Source: Acidobacteriota bacterium
GTDB lineage: Bacteria; Acidobacteriota; Aminicenantia; Aminicenantales; Saccharicenantaceae
DNA: 57,837 nucleotides
Direction of reading: 5' to 3'
NCBI GenBank assembly: GCA_029553365.1
Contig: JAKPCG010000233.1
Span: 1-57,837, forward strand
The number at the start of each line of letters is the position of its first letter. The first letter of the stretch is position 1. Shown here piece by piece: positions 25,329 to 35,024 of this stretch. The position numbers were made by a program, and so were the translations under genes. A model generated the notes under the pieces. The model was not told the DNA's origin, made no database searches, and saw only the letters and a program-made list of their open reading frames with translations.

Positions 25329-26216
25329 ATGGCTGCCAATTTTTTCCAGATTTTATTAGCTTCGTGGAAAAGGTTTAACGAAGACCGCTGCTTTACGGCG
25401 GCTATTGTTATTTCTTATTTTTCACTGCTGTGCCTGGTACCCTTAATAGCTCTCTTTGCTTTTCTCGGGGCAAAAATTCTGGGTAACCCTGAGCTGATTT
25501 TCCACAGTCTGAATATTTTCACCGATGAATTTTTTGCTCGGATGGATCCAGCCTTTTTTAAGAAACTCCAGGCCCTGGGCGGTAGCCTGTCCAATCTGGG
25601 CTGGTTCGGGGTTATTGGCTCTCTGATCGCTGCTTCTTTTCTCTTTTCCAATCTAATTTCTACCATTAATAGAATCTTCAGAGCAAAATATAGCCATTCT
25701 TTTATTTATAACCGCTTGATGGAATATGTGGTGATGCTTCTGGCTGGCGTTTTTCTGCTTTTGTCTTTATCAATAACTGCCCTCTGGATTGCCCTGCAGC
25801 AGTTGCTCCGTCAGAGCCCGGTTTTTTCTGGATTCATTAATCCACAGGTAATTAGCATTCTGAATAATTTTTTCTTCCAATATCTTCTGCCTTTTGGGCT
25901 GACCTTTTTGATGGTTTTTATCCTTTATAAATTCATCCCGGAGGTCAAAGTTCATACCGGCAGTGCCTTGCTGGGGGCGGCCATTACTTCCTTCTTCTGG
26001 GAGATCTTTAAAAGAGGCTTTGCCTTTTATGCTATTCATCTCTCAGCAGTTGGGCTGGTCATGTCCAAGGTGCTGGCTGGAACCCTGACTTCTGTCATTT
26101 TCTTTCTGCTCTGGATCTCCTCATCTCTGGTCATCCTCCTCTGGGGAGCAGAGCTGGTGGCTATAATGAATGAGCGCTATGAAACAGATGGGCGTCACCA
26201 AACTCAGCCAGAATAA
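25329..26216 (+). CDS. YihY/BrkB family inner-membrane protein
   Basis: A polytopic membrane protein of 295 residues with six hydrophobic segments. RCFTAAIVISYFSLLCLVPLIAL, SNLISTINRIFR and the late LLWISSSLVILLWGAELVA segments are characteristic of the YihY/BrkB family, once misnamed RNase BN. Some members are lipid or envelope transport candidates; function is not established. It follows atpE by 28 nt but probably is not part of ATP synthase. It converges on trxA. Confidence 0.92.
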   Translation: MAANFFQILLASWKRFNEDRCFTAAIVISYFSLLCLVPLIALFAFLGAKILGNPELIFHSLNIFTDEFFARMDPAFFKKLQALGGSLSNLGWFGVIGSLIAASFLFSNLISTINRIFRAKYSHSFIYNRLMEYVVMLLAGVFLLLSLSITALWIALQQLLRQSPVFSGFINPQVISILNNFFFQYLLPFGLTFLMVFILYKFIPEVKVHTGSALLGAAITSFFWEIFKRGFAFYAIHLSAVGLVMSKVLAGTLTSVIFFLLWISSSLVILLWGAELVAIMNERYETDGRHQTQPE

Positions 26217-26230
26217 GCGGCTGGCTGATT

Positions 26231-26566
26231 TCAGGTCAGCTGGAGGTGCTGTCCTAAAAAAGCTTCCAGCTTTCGTTTGGTAGCAGCCCCAATGATCGAG
26301 TCAACTGGCTGTCCGTTTTTGAACAGGATCATGGTGGGGATACTCAGGATCTGATAGCGGCTGGAAAGGTTGGCATTATCGTCAACATTGAGTTTGGCTA
26401 CCTTTAGCTGGCCCTGGTAACTTTCAGCTATTTCTTCGATGATGGGGGCAACCATTTGGCAGGGGAGGCACCATGGTGCCCAGAAATCGACCAGCACCGG
26501 GCAGTCGGACTTCAGTACTTCCTGTTCGAAATTGTTTTCGTTGAGCTGAACTACTTTGTTGCTCAT
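26231..26566 (-). CDS. trxA: Thioredoxin with CLPC active site
   Basis: A 111-residue single-domain thioredoxin. The redox motif is WCLPC (Cys33 and Cys36) rather than the usual WCGPC. The cis-Pro loop SIPTMILFKNG and the buried Asp27 are normal. The Gly-to-Leu change next to the nucleophilic Cys is expected to shift redox potential or partner choice. A strong AAGGAGGT ribosome site lies within the end of glgA, and the two genes overlap by three nt, so they are translationally linked. Confidence 0.95.
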   Translation of the reverse strand: MSNKVVQLNENNFEQEVLKSDCPVLVDFWAPWCLPCQMVAPIIEEIAESYQGQLKVAKLNVDDNANLSSRYQILSIPTMILFKNGQPVDSIIGAATKRKLEAFLGQHLQLT

Positions 26567-28020
26567 ATTGACCTCCTTTTTAACCTGACTGCTTTTTGAT
26601 AGAGAATTTCGTATTGGGGGATAACTTTTGCCCAGGAATTATCCTGGATGAGGCAGCGGGCGATGATTTCTGTCCAGATCCGGGGCTGATTATAGAAAGA
26701 AAGAGCTTCTCGCACTGCCTGTAAAAAGGCTGAGGCAGAGTAATCTTCAAAAGCAAAGCTATAGCCAGAACTATTCTGGCTGGAAAAAGGTTCCATTGAT
26801 TCTTTTAAACCACCGACTGCCCTGGCTACCGGGACAGTTCCATATCTTAGCGCTTGCATCAAGGTCAATCCGCAGGGTTCCTCGATTGAGGGCATCAAAA
26901 GGAAATCGGCTCCAGCTATCACCCGGTGGAAAAGACCCGGGCTCAAATCGAGCTGGACACCCAGTTTCCCAGGGTGGAATTCCTTCAGCTTCAAAAGTGC
27001 CTGCTCATAGATTTCATTTCCTTGCCCGGCCACTACCAGCTGGCAGCCCGAGGCCAGGAGATCATTTATAGTTTCAATAATGAGCTCCAAACCCTTCAAT
27101 CTGGTCAGATAGCCGACCACAGCCAGAAGTGGTCTTGATTCATCAAGTTCAAGCCCGAACTCTTTCATCAGCTGTCTTTTACAGGTTCTTTTCCCGGTAA
27201 GGTCATCGGCAGAAAAATTGGCCGGGATTAGTGGATCAGTGGCCGGGTTCCACTCTTCAATATCGAGACCATTTCTGAGACCATAGAGTGGTTTGTTTTT
27301 ATTGGAAAAAAAACTGTTGACATCATGGTGAAACTGCAAAACTTCATTCCGGTAAGTCAGACTGACTGTGTTGACCACTTCTGAAAACAGAATGCCAGCC
27401 TTGAGAAAATTAAACTTCCCTCTGAAAGCTAGTTGATGAGAATTCAAATAATTCCAGCTGAGACCGGTCAGGCCGAGAGATTCGGCCGGAAACTCCCCCT
27501 GATAGGAAAAGTTGTGAATGGTCAGAAGGGTGGCCGCCTTTTTCAGGTTTGCTTTTTTTTGATAGCTTGATTTCAGGAAAAGCGGAGCCACTGCCGCTGC
27601 CCAGTTGTGGCAATGAACTACATCAGGCTTCATTCTGGATGAAGCCAGAAATTCGCAAACAGCCCGGTTGAAGAAAATAAACCTTTCATCATTGTCAAGG
27701 TAATCGCCCTTAGGCGAGCCATAAATGTAATCCCGGTGGAAATACTTGGGCTGATCAATTAGATACAGGCAATATTTATCGACTTCAGCTTTAAAAACCG
27801 TTGTCTGGAGTTTTTTAGACCCGATTGGTACCTGCAGTTCTGGCTCAAGGGCTTTTTTGTTAAGAGATTCAAGTTCTGGTCGCCGATAATTGGGCAGAAA
27901 AATAGCCACTTCGTGACCGGCCCGGGATAGATACTTGGCCAGCCCAGCAGTAGCTTCAGCCAGCTCTCCCGAGCGGGCATAAGGAGATAATTCAGGGGTA
28001 AGAATAGCTATTTTGAACAT
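26563..28020 (-). CDS. glgA: Glycogen/starch synthase-like glycosyltransferase (GT5)
   Basis: A 485-residue GT-B glucosyltransferase that elongates alpha-1,4-glucan from a nucleotide sugar. The C-terminal donor-binding region is intact: LTRLKG, FLLMPSIEEPCGLTLMQALRYGTVPV and VGGLKE. In the N-terminal loop, the KTGGL motif that binds the donor phosphates reads RSGEL (residues 16-20), with Lys to Arg and Gly to Glu. VHCHNWAAA and TIHNFSYQG match GlgA. It could use a different donor or be a weak enzyme. No other glycogen genes are near; thioredoxin is downstream and overlapping. Confidence 0.9.
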   Translation of the reverse strand: MFKIAILTPELSPYARSGELAEATAGLAKYLSRAGHEVAIFLPNYRRPELESLNKKALEPELQVPIGSKKLQTTVFKAEVDKYCLYLIDQPKYFHRDYIYGSPKGDYLDNDERFIFFNRAVCEFLASSRMKPDVVHCHNWAAAVAPLFLKSSYQKKANLKKAATLLTIHNFSYQGEFPAESLGLTGLSWNYLNSHQLAFRGKFNFLKAGILFSEVVNTVSLTYRNEVLQFHHDVNSFFSNKNKPLYGLRNGLDIEEWNPATDPLIPANFSADDLTGKRTCKRQLMKEFGLELDESRPLLAVVGYLTRLKGLELIIETINDLLASGCQLVVAGQGNEIYEQALLKLKEFHPGKLGVQLDLSPGLFHRVIAGADFLLMPSIEEPCGLTLMQALRYGTVPVARAVGGLKESMEPFSSQNSSGYSFAFEDYSASAFLQAVREALSFYNQPRIWTEIIARCLIQDNSWAKVIPQYEILYQKAVRLKRRSI

Positions 28021-28114
28021 CTTGCCTTAGATAAAAATAATAGCTGTCTTGCCCTCAAAAATCAAACCAGCAGGCGGGAATATTTGAATGGATCAGAGGA
28101 ACGGGTCGGAGCCT

Positions 28115-28972
28115 TTATTCAGCCCAGCCCAGCTTTTCCTTGACCAGGTTGTAGTAGCTGCGCCAGGGAGAGGTGACCAGTTTCAATTCGAGTGCTGATT
28201 TTTTGACCTCAATTATTTCGTCTTTATCCAGAGCTTGTCCCCTTTGTCCATCTATGGTGATATACACTGGTTCTTGAGGCGTTAATAGTTTGAGCTTGAT
28301 ATTGGAAACAGCAGGAATAAGCAAGGGGCGGAAAGACAGTGTATGAGGGCAGATGGGGGTTAGAATAATGGTCTCAACCGCCGGATGAACAATTGGCCCG
28401 CCAGCCGCTAGAGAATAAGCCGTAGAGCCGGTTGGGCTGGAGAGAATTATTCCGTCCCCTTTTAATCTGGTCACTTCCTGACCGTTAATAGAAATCTGCA
28501 GCTCAATCATCCGGGCCAGGGCTCCTTTATTCAAAACAACGTCATTTAAGCAGAGGTCGGTCTGATCTTTATAGGAAACCTCAAGCAAAGTTCGCCGGCT
28601 GACAAACCCATTTTTATCTTTTAGAAATACTTCCAGTACCGGCAGGGCTTCATCGACAGGAATTTCAGTCAAAAAGCCCAGCCGACCGAGATTCAAACCA
28701 ATGACCGGAACATCCGCTCTGGCCGCAGCGGCTGCCACGCTCAGCAACGTCCCATCTCCACCCAGCACTATTATCGCCTGACTTAAACCGGGGAGCTCTT
28801 CACGCCGAAAGCCTCCAGGCCGGTTGATCTTGCGGGCAGCTACCTCTTCCAGCAGGCACTCTATTCCCTGCCGTTCGAGATAACTCATCAGCTCCTTGAG
28901 GATTTTTTCGATTCCTGGAGCATGCGGTTTAATGGCAATTCCTATTTTTTTAATCCTGTTCTTCGTTTCCAT
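28115..28972 (-). CDS. nadK: NAD kinase
   Basis: Phosphorylates NAD to NADP. The 285-residue protein contains the GGDGTLLS motif with the catalytic Asp, NLGRLGFLTE, LNDVVLNKG, and SSPTGSTAYSLAAGGPIVHP, all diagnostic. Its ATG lies 23 nt inside the end of the second reading frame of tlyA, consistent with coupled translation. It ends the long minus-strand block; a 94-nt gap separates it from glgA. Confidence 0.97.
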   Translation of the reverse strand: METKNRIKKIGIAIKPHAPGIEKILKELMSYLERQGIECLLEEVAARKINRPGGFRREELPGLSQAIIVLGGDGTLLSVAAAAARADVPVIGLNLGRLGFLTEIPVDEALPVLEVFLKDKNGFVSRRTLLEVSYKDQTDLCLNDVVLNKGALARMIELQISINGQEVTRLKGDGIILSSPTGSTAYSLAAGGPIVHPAVETIILTPICPHTLSFRPLLIPAVSNIKLKLLTPQEPVYITIDGQRGQALDKDEIIEVKKSALELKLVTSPWRSYYNLVKEKLGWAE

Positions 28973-29749
28973 TGGCTAATATCTCCTGGATAAGCTTTTT
29001 AAAGTCAAGCTGAATAAGCCCCTCGGCAGCCGGTTTTAACCAGACCAGAAATTCCTGATTGCCTTTTTGCCCCAGAATCGGACTGGGTAACAGTCCCTGT
29101 ACTTTAAAACCAATAGCTTGCACTCCTTCCAGTACCTGCTCCAGCACCCGACGATGAGTCTCTTTATTCCTGATTATACCTTTTTTCCCTACCTGATTTC
29201 GACTGGCTTCAAACTGAGGCTTGATGAGGACTATTAAATCTCCTTTTTGATGATCTTCTGTACGGCTGGCAGTATTTTGAGAATGGAGATAAAAGAAACA
29301 TCCATAACCACCAGCTGCGGAATCTCGGGCAGGTCTGATGGCTCAAGATAACGGGCATTTTTTTCAATTGCCTGGACTCTGGGATCATGGGCTACTTTCC
29401 AATCAAGTTGTTTGATATTAACATCAACTGCATAGACTTTGCTGGCTCCAGCCTGTAGCAAGCAATCGGTAAAGCCGCCAGTTGAAGAGCCGATGTCGAG
29501 AGCTATTACACCTTTAACCTGGATGTGAAAAGCCTCCAGAGCTCTGGCCAATTTGGCCCCAGCCCGGCTGACATATGGGAAAGGCTGGTCAATGGTCAGA
29601 ATTGAATCGGGGTTAACCGGTGTCCCGGCTTTGGTGATTATCTGGCCATTGACTTTAACCAGACCAGCGATAATCAGGGCCTGAGCCTTCTCCCGGCTTG
29701 GGGATAAACCCTGTTCAACCAGAAGGAGGTCCAGTCTTTTTTTATTCAT
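28950..29749 (-). pseudogene. tlyA: TlyA-family rRNA 2'-O-methyltransferase, frameshifted
   Basis: Two adjacent frames together encode a 266-residue TlyA-like protein, the normal family length. The first (29234-29749) has the S4 domain (RLDLLLVEQGLSPSREKAQ) and the SAM motif ALDIGSSTGGFTDCLLQAGA. It ends early at tandem TAA TAG after IIKKEI. Moving to the -1 frame at the A5G run (29243-29248) continues GDLIVLIKPQFEASRNQVGKK..., restoring the KPQFE catalytic segment and the ending that runs into nadK. The lesion equals one missing A in a homopolymer. It may be a sequencing error, a true null, or -1 frameshifting at CAAAAAG. The short product alone would lack part of the active site. Upstream is dxs, 22 nt away. 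Confidence 0.85.
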
Positions 29750-29771
29750 TTTTTAGAGGTCGGTAATTGTT

Positions 29772-31649
29772 TTAGCCAGAATAGAAACGACTGATGTCTT
29801 CGACCAGGCTATCAACATCAAGTCTCAGTAGTTTTCTGATCTCATCAGGCTTGCCCAGAGGATAAAGGGCGGTTGGCAGTCCAAAGCTTTTGAATCTTGC
29901 CTGATAAAGTCCATGGCGATCAAGTAGCTCTCTGACCGCGCTGCCGAACCCCCCCTCGATGATACCTTCTTCCAGAGTAAAAATTGTCCTGGCCTGCCGG
30001 GCCTGCTCAATAATTAGATTTTCATCAAGCGGCCGGGCAAAGCGGGCATTGATGACCGCCAGTGACAGACCTTTTTCTTCCAATCGCCTGGCTACCTCCA
30101 GCGCCGTATAGACCATATTCCCATAGGCAATGATCAAGTCGCGGCCCGGCTTCAGCAGCTCTGCCTGACCGGCTGGTATAAAATTGAAGTCACTCTCAAT
30201 TCTGACACCAAAACCTTTCCCTTTGGGAAACCTGATCGCTACCGGATGGCCGTACTGAAAGGCAGAATAAATCATCTGCCGTAGTTCATTTTCATCTTTG
30301 GGAGCCATCAGGATCATATGAGGCATGTGGCGAAGATAGGCAATGTCGTTAATCCCCTGATGGGTTGGTCCATCTTCTGCCACAATGCCTGCCCGGTCAA
30401 GGGCGAAGACCACCGGCAGGTCCATTAAACATACATCATGAAAAATCTGGTCATATGCTCTCTGCAGGAAAGTGGAATATATAGCAACGACCGGCTTAAG
30501 ACCGGCTATGGCCAGACCGGCCGCAAAGTTAACAGCATGCTGCTCGGCTATGCCGACATCAAAAAATCGATCAGGGTGTTCCGCTGCGAATTTATTGAGG
30601 CCTGTACCATCAGTCATGGCGGCCGTAATAGCCATGATGGAGTCGTCGCTTCTGCCCAGGTCAGCTATAGCTTCTCCGAATACTCTGGAAAAAGTCGGGC
30701 CGTTGTCCTGGCAGAGAGGCTGACCAGTCTCGACATTAAAAGGTGAGGCGCTGTGAAATTTCTCAGGATCCAGCTGAGCCGGACGGTAACCCTTTCCTTT
30801 CTGGGTAACGCAGTGGACCAGCACTGGCCCTGGATAATTCCTGGCATTTTCAAAGGCCTCCAGCAGGGAATGAAGACTGTGGCCGTGAATGGGCCCAACA
30901 TAGCGAATACCGAGTTCCTCAAAAAAGATGCCGGGGAAAAAGGTCTTCTTAAGCAGCTCTTCAAAGGCCCGGGCAGCTTTAATTAGAGGCCGGCCGATTT
31001 TTGGAATCGATCTAAGAACTGATTTGGCCTGCTCTTTCATCTTAAGAAAAGGCTGGCCAGAAACCATATAGGACAGGTAGCTGGAAAGAGCCCCAACACT
31101 GGGCGAGATACTCATTTCGTTATAATTCAGGACAATGATTAATTTCTTCCGGAGATGCCCGATTTGATTCAAAGCCTCATAGGCAACTCCGCCGGTCAGA
31201 CTTCCATCCCCCACTACGGCAATGACATTGTAGTCTTCATTTTTCTTATCTCTGGCCACCGCCAGTCCCAGGGCTGCAGACAGAGCGGTTGAGGCATGAC
31301 CGGTATTGTAAATATCATGCTCGCTTTCTTCCCGGCAGGGGTATCCCAGCAAACCTCCCGACTGACGGAGGCGGCTGAAGGCTTCCCGCCGGCCCGTCAC
31401 GAGTTTATGAGTATAACACTGATGGCCAACATCCCAGATAATCTTGTCTCGCGGTGATTCAAAGACGTAGTGAAGGGCCAGGGTAAGTTCAACTGCCCCC
31501 AGGTTTGAAGCCAGGTGGCCACCATTTCTGGCCACCGTTTCTATAATTGTTGCTCTGATTTCTGAGGCCAATTGCTTTAGCTCATCGAGCGACAGCTGCT
31601 TTAAATCCTGAGGAGAATTGATTCTGGGCAAAATTTTTTCTGAACTCAT
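29772..31649 (-). CDS. dxs: 1-deoxy-D-xylulose-5-phosphate synthase
   Basis: The first enzyme of the MEP isoprenoid pathway, condensing pyruvate and glyceraldehyde-3-phosphate with thiamine diphosphate. At 625 residues it is full length. DVGHQCYTHKLVTGR, the TPP motif GDGSLTGGVAYEALN, NYNEMSISPSVGA, HSASPFNVETG and DRAGIVAEDGPTHQG are all present. Its start overlaps the end of ispA by four nt, and grouping with ispA and xseAB is common in bacteria. Confidence 0.98.
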   Translation of the reverse strand: MSSEKILPRINSPQDLKQLSLDELKQLASEIRATIIETVARNGGHLASNLGAVELTLALHYVFESPRDKIIWDVGHQCYTHKLVTGRREAFSRLRQSGGLLGYPCREESEHDIYNTGHASTALSAALGLAVARDKKNEDYNVIAVVGDGSLTGGVAYEALNQIGHLRKKLIIVLNYNEMSISPSVGALSSYLSYMVSGQPFLKMKEQAKSVLRSIPKIGRPLIKAARAFEELLKKTFFPGIFFEELGIRYVGPIHGHSLHSLLEAFENARNYPGPVLVHCVTQKGKGYRPAQLDPEKFHSASPFNVETGQPLCQDNGPTFSRVFGEAIADLGRSDDSIMAITAAMTDGTGLNKFAAEHPDRFFDVGIAEQHAVNFAAGLAIAGLKPVVAIYSTFLQRAYDQIFHDVCLMDLPVVFALDRAGIVAEDGPTHQGINDIAYLRHMPHMILMAPKDENELRQMIYSAFQYGHPVAIRFPKGKGFGVRIESDFNFIPAGQAELLKPGRDLIIAYGNMVYTALEVARRLEEKGLSLAVINARFARPLDENLIIEQARQARTIFTLEEGIIEGGFGSAVRELLDRHGLYQARFKSFGLPTALYPLGKPDEIRKLLRLDVDSLVEDISRFYSG

Positions 31650-32506
31650 GATTCTTTCTCTGCTTTGAACTCAAGCTGATGGGCAAAATATTCCAGAGGA
31701 CCGGAATTGATTTCAGCTTTTTTTAGTGCTTCCACCGCTTGCTCTAACCAGCGGTTAACCTGTTCCCTGGCCTTCTGGGCGCCGAGGACTCTGGCCAGAT
31801 TAGGGCGAAAGCCGGTGGTGGACTCATCCTGAAAAATATCTTCCAGGTCGTCTCTCAGTTGCCAGGCCAGTCCCAGATTTGTCCCGTAAGCTTCCAGGGC
31901 AGCGATTTGGGCCGAATCAGTTCCTGCCAGTCTGGCTCCGCTGGCCACCGAGACCCGAATCAATCCGGCTGTCTTTTTTTGAGCCAGCCGTTCGTAGGCG
32001 GCCAGGTCTGTTTCCTCGGGCTGGAAACTCAGGTCCAGCCATTGGCCGGCAATCAGACCAGCCGGACCTACGGCCAGGGCCACCTGCCGGCAGACTTCTT
32101 CTTTAAGCCCTGGTCCACCTGGCGGCCAGGGAGCGGCCAACAGAATCTCAAAAGCTAAAGATAGTAAGCCGTCACCAGCCAGAATAGCTACCGCCTCGCC
32201 AAATTTTTTATGGCAGGTCGGTTGCCCGCGCCGGGTGTCATCATTGTCCATAGCCGGTAAATCATCATGAACCAGAGAATAGTTATGAATAAGTTCTATC
32301 GCACAGGCGTAAGGCAATAAAATCTCTTCAGCCAGACCAAAATAATCTCCTGAAGTCAGCAATAACAGGGGACGAAATCTCTTGCCGCCGGAGAAGACGG
32401 CATAACGCATGGCAGTGAATATCGCTGAATCCTCACCCATCAGGAATGATCTGAGGGCTGCCTCAAGACGAGCTTTCTTTTGCTGGAGATAAAGGTAAGT
32501 ATCCAT
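31646..32506 (-). CDS. ispA: Polyprenyl (farnesyl) diphosphate synthase
   Basis: A trans-isoprenyl diphosphate synthase of about 286 residues that makes C15 (or C20) diphosphates for quinone and undecaprenyl synthesis. It has GGKRFRPLL, the first Asp-rich motif DDLPAMDND and the second DDLEDIFQDES. The track start lies far inside xseB; the ATG at 32506 (MDTYLYLQQ) gives the normal N-terminus and a 28-nt gap to xseB, so it is preferred. It overlaps dxs by four nt, coupling two steps of one pathway. Chain length cannot be set from sequence alone. Confidence 0.95.
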   Translation of the reverse strand: MDTYLYLQQKKARLEAALRSFLMGEDSAIFTAMRYAVFSGGKRFRPLLLLTSGDYFGLAEEILLPYACAIELIHNYSLVHDDLPAMDNDDTRRGQPTCHKKFGEAVAILAGDGLLSLAFEILLAAPWPPGGPGLKEEVCRQVALAVGPAGLIAGQWLDLSFQPEETDLAAYERLAQKKTAGLIRVSVASGARLAGTDSAQIAALEAYGTNLGLAWQLRDDLEDIFQDESTTGFRPNLARVLGAQKAREQVNRWLEQAVEALKKAEINSGPLEYFAHQLEFKAEKES

Positions 32507-32534
32507 GATCGGTAAGTAAGTAATTGGTGGCCGT

Positions 32535-32849
32535 TTATTTCTGATCTTCCTCTTCCGATTCTTTTCCCTCAGTTTCTTCTTCCGGCTCTTCCAGGTTGAA
32601 ATCAGCTTCAAGATCTTCAGGTTCAAATTCCTGGGGTTTCAGTTCCCCTTTTTCATTTTTTATCAATATTTCAACTTTTCGTTCGGCTTTATCCAGCTCT
32701 GCTCTCAAAAATCGGGCTAACTTTATGCCTTTTTCGAACAGAGCCAGTGATTCATTGAGTGACAGGCCACCTTTTTCCAGCTTGTTGACAATCTGCTCGA
32801 GTTCGGTCAGAGCCTTTTCAAAATTCATCTCTCGCCCTTTGCTGTTCAT
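32535..32849 (-). CDS. xseB: Exodeoxyribonuclease VII small subunit
   Basis: A 104-residue partner of XseA in the single-strand-specific exonuclease VII. The N-terminal 60 residues are the conserved helical hairpin ([38 protein letters not shown]). The remaining 40 residues are an unusually long acidic tail rich in Glu, beyond the usual family length of about 70-80. The ATG overlaps the xseA stop by four nt, matching the fixed stoichiometric pairing of the two subunits. Confidence 0.96.
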   Translation of the reverse strand: MNSKGREMNFEKALTELEQIVNKLEKGGLSLNESLALFEKGIKLARFLRAELDKAERKVEILIKNEKGELKPQEFEPEDLEADFNLEEPEEETEGKESEEEDQK

Positions 32850-34246
32850 TTTGACTCCTTGATAAATCTTGATTCTATTTTGATTCGGGGATCGATATCC
32901 TTTACCTGACAGTTAATCTGCCCACGGTAAAAAGAAACAATCAGATCATCTCCTGCTTCCACTTCAGTTGCTTTCATCACTGGCATCAGACCGCCTTCCT
33001 TCCAGCAAATTGTATAACCTTTTTTCAGGATGTTCAAAGGTGAAAGATTAGAAAGAGAAGAAGCCAGTCTTTCCCAGCTCGCTTCATGATCTTTCATTTT
33101 TAGCTCGAGCAGATGTTTGAGCTTTTCCGCCTGGGATTCAACCCGTGACCGGCTTTCGCCAATGCGCCTTTTTTCCTCCAGCATGGCCCGTACCGACCTG
33201 GCTTTCAGTTCATCAACTCGCTGGGCTAAAGTCATCAGTCTCAGCTGCCAGCGACGATAGATGTATTCCTCAGCCAGGAGATTAACACGGTTTCGCTTGA
33301 CCTCCAGCAGGTATTTTTCAGCCTGAATCAACCTGGTGACCAGCTGGTCGATCTTACTTCTGAACTCTTCTTCTTTGGCCACCACCATTTCGGCGGCAGC
33401 GGAAGGAGTAGAAGCTCTGATATCGGCTACAAAATCAGCAATGGTAAAATCTATTTCATGGCCAACCGCCGATATGACTGGCTTGGTTTTCATACAGTTA
33501 AAAATAGCCCGGGCTACTATCTCTTCATTGAAGGCCCACAGGTCTTCCATTGAACCACCGCCCCGGCCGACGATGACCACATCAATGTCATCACGCTGAC
33601 TGAAATAATCGAGTCCGCTGGCAATCTGCTGGGCTGCTCCTTCTCCCTGCACCTGAGCCGGGTAGATGACCAGGTGAAGTCGATTAAAGCGACGCTCCAG
33701 TATGCGCAGGATATCTCTGATAGCAGCTCCGGTCGGAGAGGTGACAATTCCTATTTTTTTGGGCAGCAGAGGAAGTTTCTTTTTGTATTTTTCATCAAAG
33801 AGGCCTTCTGCCTTGAGCTTTTCCTTGAGCTGTTCGAAAGCCAGCTGTAAGGCACCTTTGCCTCGTAGCTCGAGCTTTTCGACCACCAGCTGATACTCAC
33901 CACGGGGTTCGTAAACGGTAATTCTCCCGCCGCAGATAACTTTAATACCGTTCTTCAACTCAAATTTAGGCAAAAGGGAGTTTCTCTTATTCTCAGTCTG
34001 AATCCGGAAAGCATCGGATTTGAACAGAACTGCCTTTAACTGGGCATCTTCCCCGGCTTCATCATCCTTCAGGGTAAAATAAAAATGCCCGGATGACGGC
34101 TGCCTAAAATTGGAAATTTCACCCTCTACCCAGACGAAGGGGAAAGAACTTTCCAGCTCCAGGCGAATCAGCTTGGTCAATTCACTAACTTTATAGATTC
34201 TGTTACCGACAATCAGGTCTTCAGCTTTCAAAGTCATCCTCGACAA
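32846..34246 (-). CDS. xseA: Exodeoxyribonuclease VII large subunit
   Basis: The catalytic subunit, about 463-466 residues. An N-terminal OB-fold ([25 protein letters not shown]) is followed by the nuclease core ([60 protein letters not shown]) and a long coiled coil. The track starts at TTG 34246; an ATG three codons later (34237), preceded immediately by GAGG, is an equal candidate. Either start overlaps the end of ymdB. Confidence 0.97.
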   Translation of the reverse strand: MSRMTLKAEDLIVGNRIYKVSELTKLIRLELESSFPFVWVEGEISNFRQPSSGHFYFTLKDDEAGEDAQLKAVLFKSDAFRIQTENKRNSLLPKFELKNGIKVICGGRITVYEPRGEYQLVVEKLELRGKGALQLAFEQLKEKLKAEGLFDEKYKKKLPLLPKKIGIVTSPTGAAIRDILRILERRFNRLHLVIYPAQVQGEGAAQQIASGLDYFSQRDDIDVVIVGRGGGSMEDLWAFNEEIVARAIFNCMKTKPVISAVGHEIDFTIADFVADIRASTPSAAAEMVVAKEEEFRSKIDQLVTRLIQAEKYLLEVKRNRVNLLAEEYIYRRWQLRLMTLAQRVDELKARSVRAMLEEKRRIGESRSRVESQAEKLKHLLELKMKDHEASWERLASSLSNLSPLNILKKGYTICWKEGGLMPVMKATEVEAGDDLIVSFYRGQINCQVKDIDPRIKIESRFIKESK

Positions 34247-35024
34247 GCATTTCTCTCTTTATAGTTAAAGCTTTTCCGTTTTGCGGGTCAATCTCGATAA
34301 GAACACAACCTAGCAGCAACCCCTCACTGGCCGGTTCAAACTTTTGCGGGCGGGCGGTTAGAAACCGGTTCAGGGCCTGCTCGGGCTTCATGCCAATAAC
34401 CGAATTCAGTCCGCCGGCCATGCCCACATCGGAAATATAGGCGGTTCCACCTGGGAGAATCCTCTCGTCAGCCGTCTGGATATGGGTGTGTGTACCCAGG
34501 ATGGCCGAGACCTGTCCATTCAGGAACCAGCCGAGAGCCTGTTTTTCGGAGGTAGCCTCAGCATGGAAATCGATAATGACGGTGGGAGTCAGAGGCAGAA
34601 TGGCTTCCAGTTCTTTCTCTGCTCGACGGAAGGGACAATCTACCGGCTCCATGAAAACCCGACCCTGGAGATTAAGGATAGCCGCCTTTATGCCGTTTTC
34701 ATTCTCAAAGATATGATAGCCATGGCCAGGATTTCCTTCCGGATAATTGGCTGGTCGAACAAGTCGCGGTTCTTTCTCCAGATAATTGAAAACCTCTTTT
34801 TTATCCCAGATGTGATTACCTGAAGTCAGAACATCAACCTGCAATAGAAGTTCGCGAGCTATTTCTTCTGTCAGGCCAATCCCGCCAGCCGCATTTTCGC
34901 CATTGGCAATGACCAGCGAGGGGCGGTATTTCTTTTTAAGCTCGGGCAAAAACCGGCTCAGGGCCCGTCGCCCAGGGCGGCCGACGATATCTCCAATAAA
35001 AAGAACTATAAAATTATCTGGCAT
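34221..35024 (-). CDS. ymdB: YmdB-family metallophosphoesterase
   Basis: A calcineurin-fold phosphodiesterase of 267 residues related to Bacillus YmdB, which hydrolyses 2',3'-cyclic nucleotides. Metal-ligand motifs are [43 protein letters not shown] and [11 protein letters not shown]. It directly follows rny, overlapping it by 11 nt, an order also seen in Firmicutes, where YmdB and RNase Y are functionally connected. A role in cleaning up RNA-decay products is inferred. Confidence 0.95.
   Translation of the reverse strand: MPDNFIVLFIGDIVGRPGRRALSRFLPELKKKYRPSLVIANGENAAGGIGLTEEIARELLLQVDVLTSGNHIWDKKEVFNYLEKEPRLVRPANYPEGNPGHGYHIFENENGIKAAILNLQGRVFMEPVDCPFRRAEKELEAILPLTPTVIIDFHAEATSEKQALGWFLNGQVSAILGTHTHIQTADERILPGGTAYISDVGMAGGLNSVIGMKPEQALNRFLTARPQKFEPASEGLLLGCVLIEIDPQNGKALTIKREMLVEDDFES

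Noticed and set aside
28950-29147. Separate 65-aa gene upstream of nadK
   Set aside because: Its sequence is the natural C-terminal end of TlyA in the -1 frame, so it is part of the frameshifted tlyA and not an independent gene.
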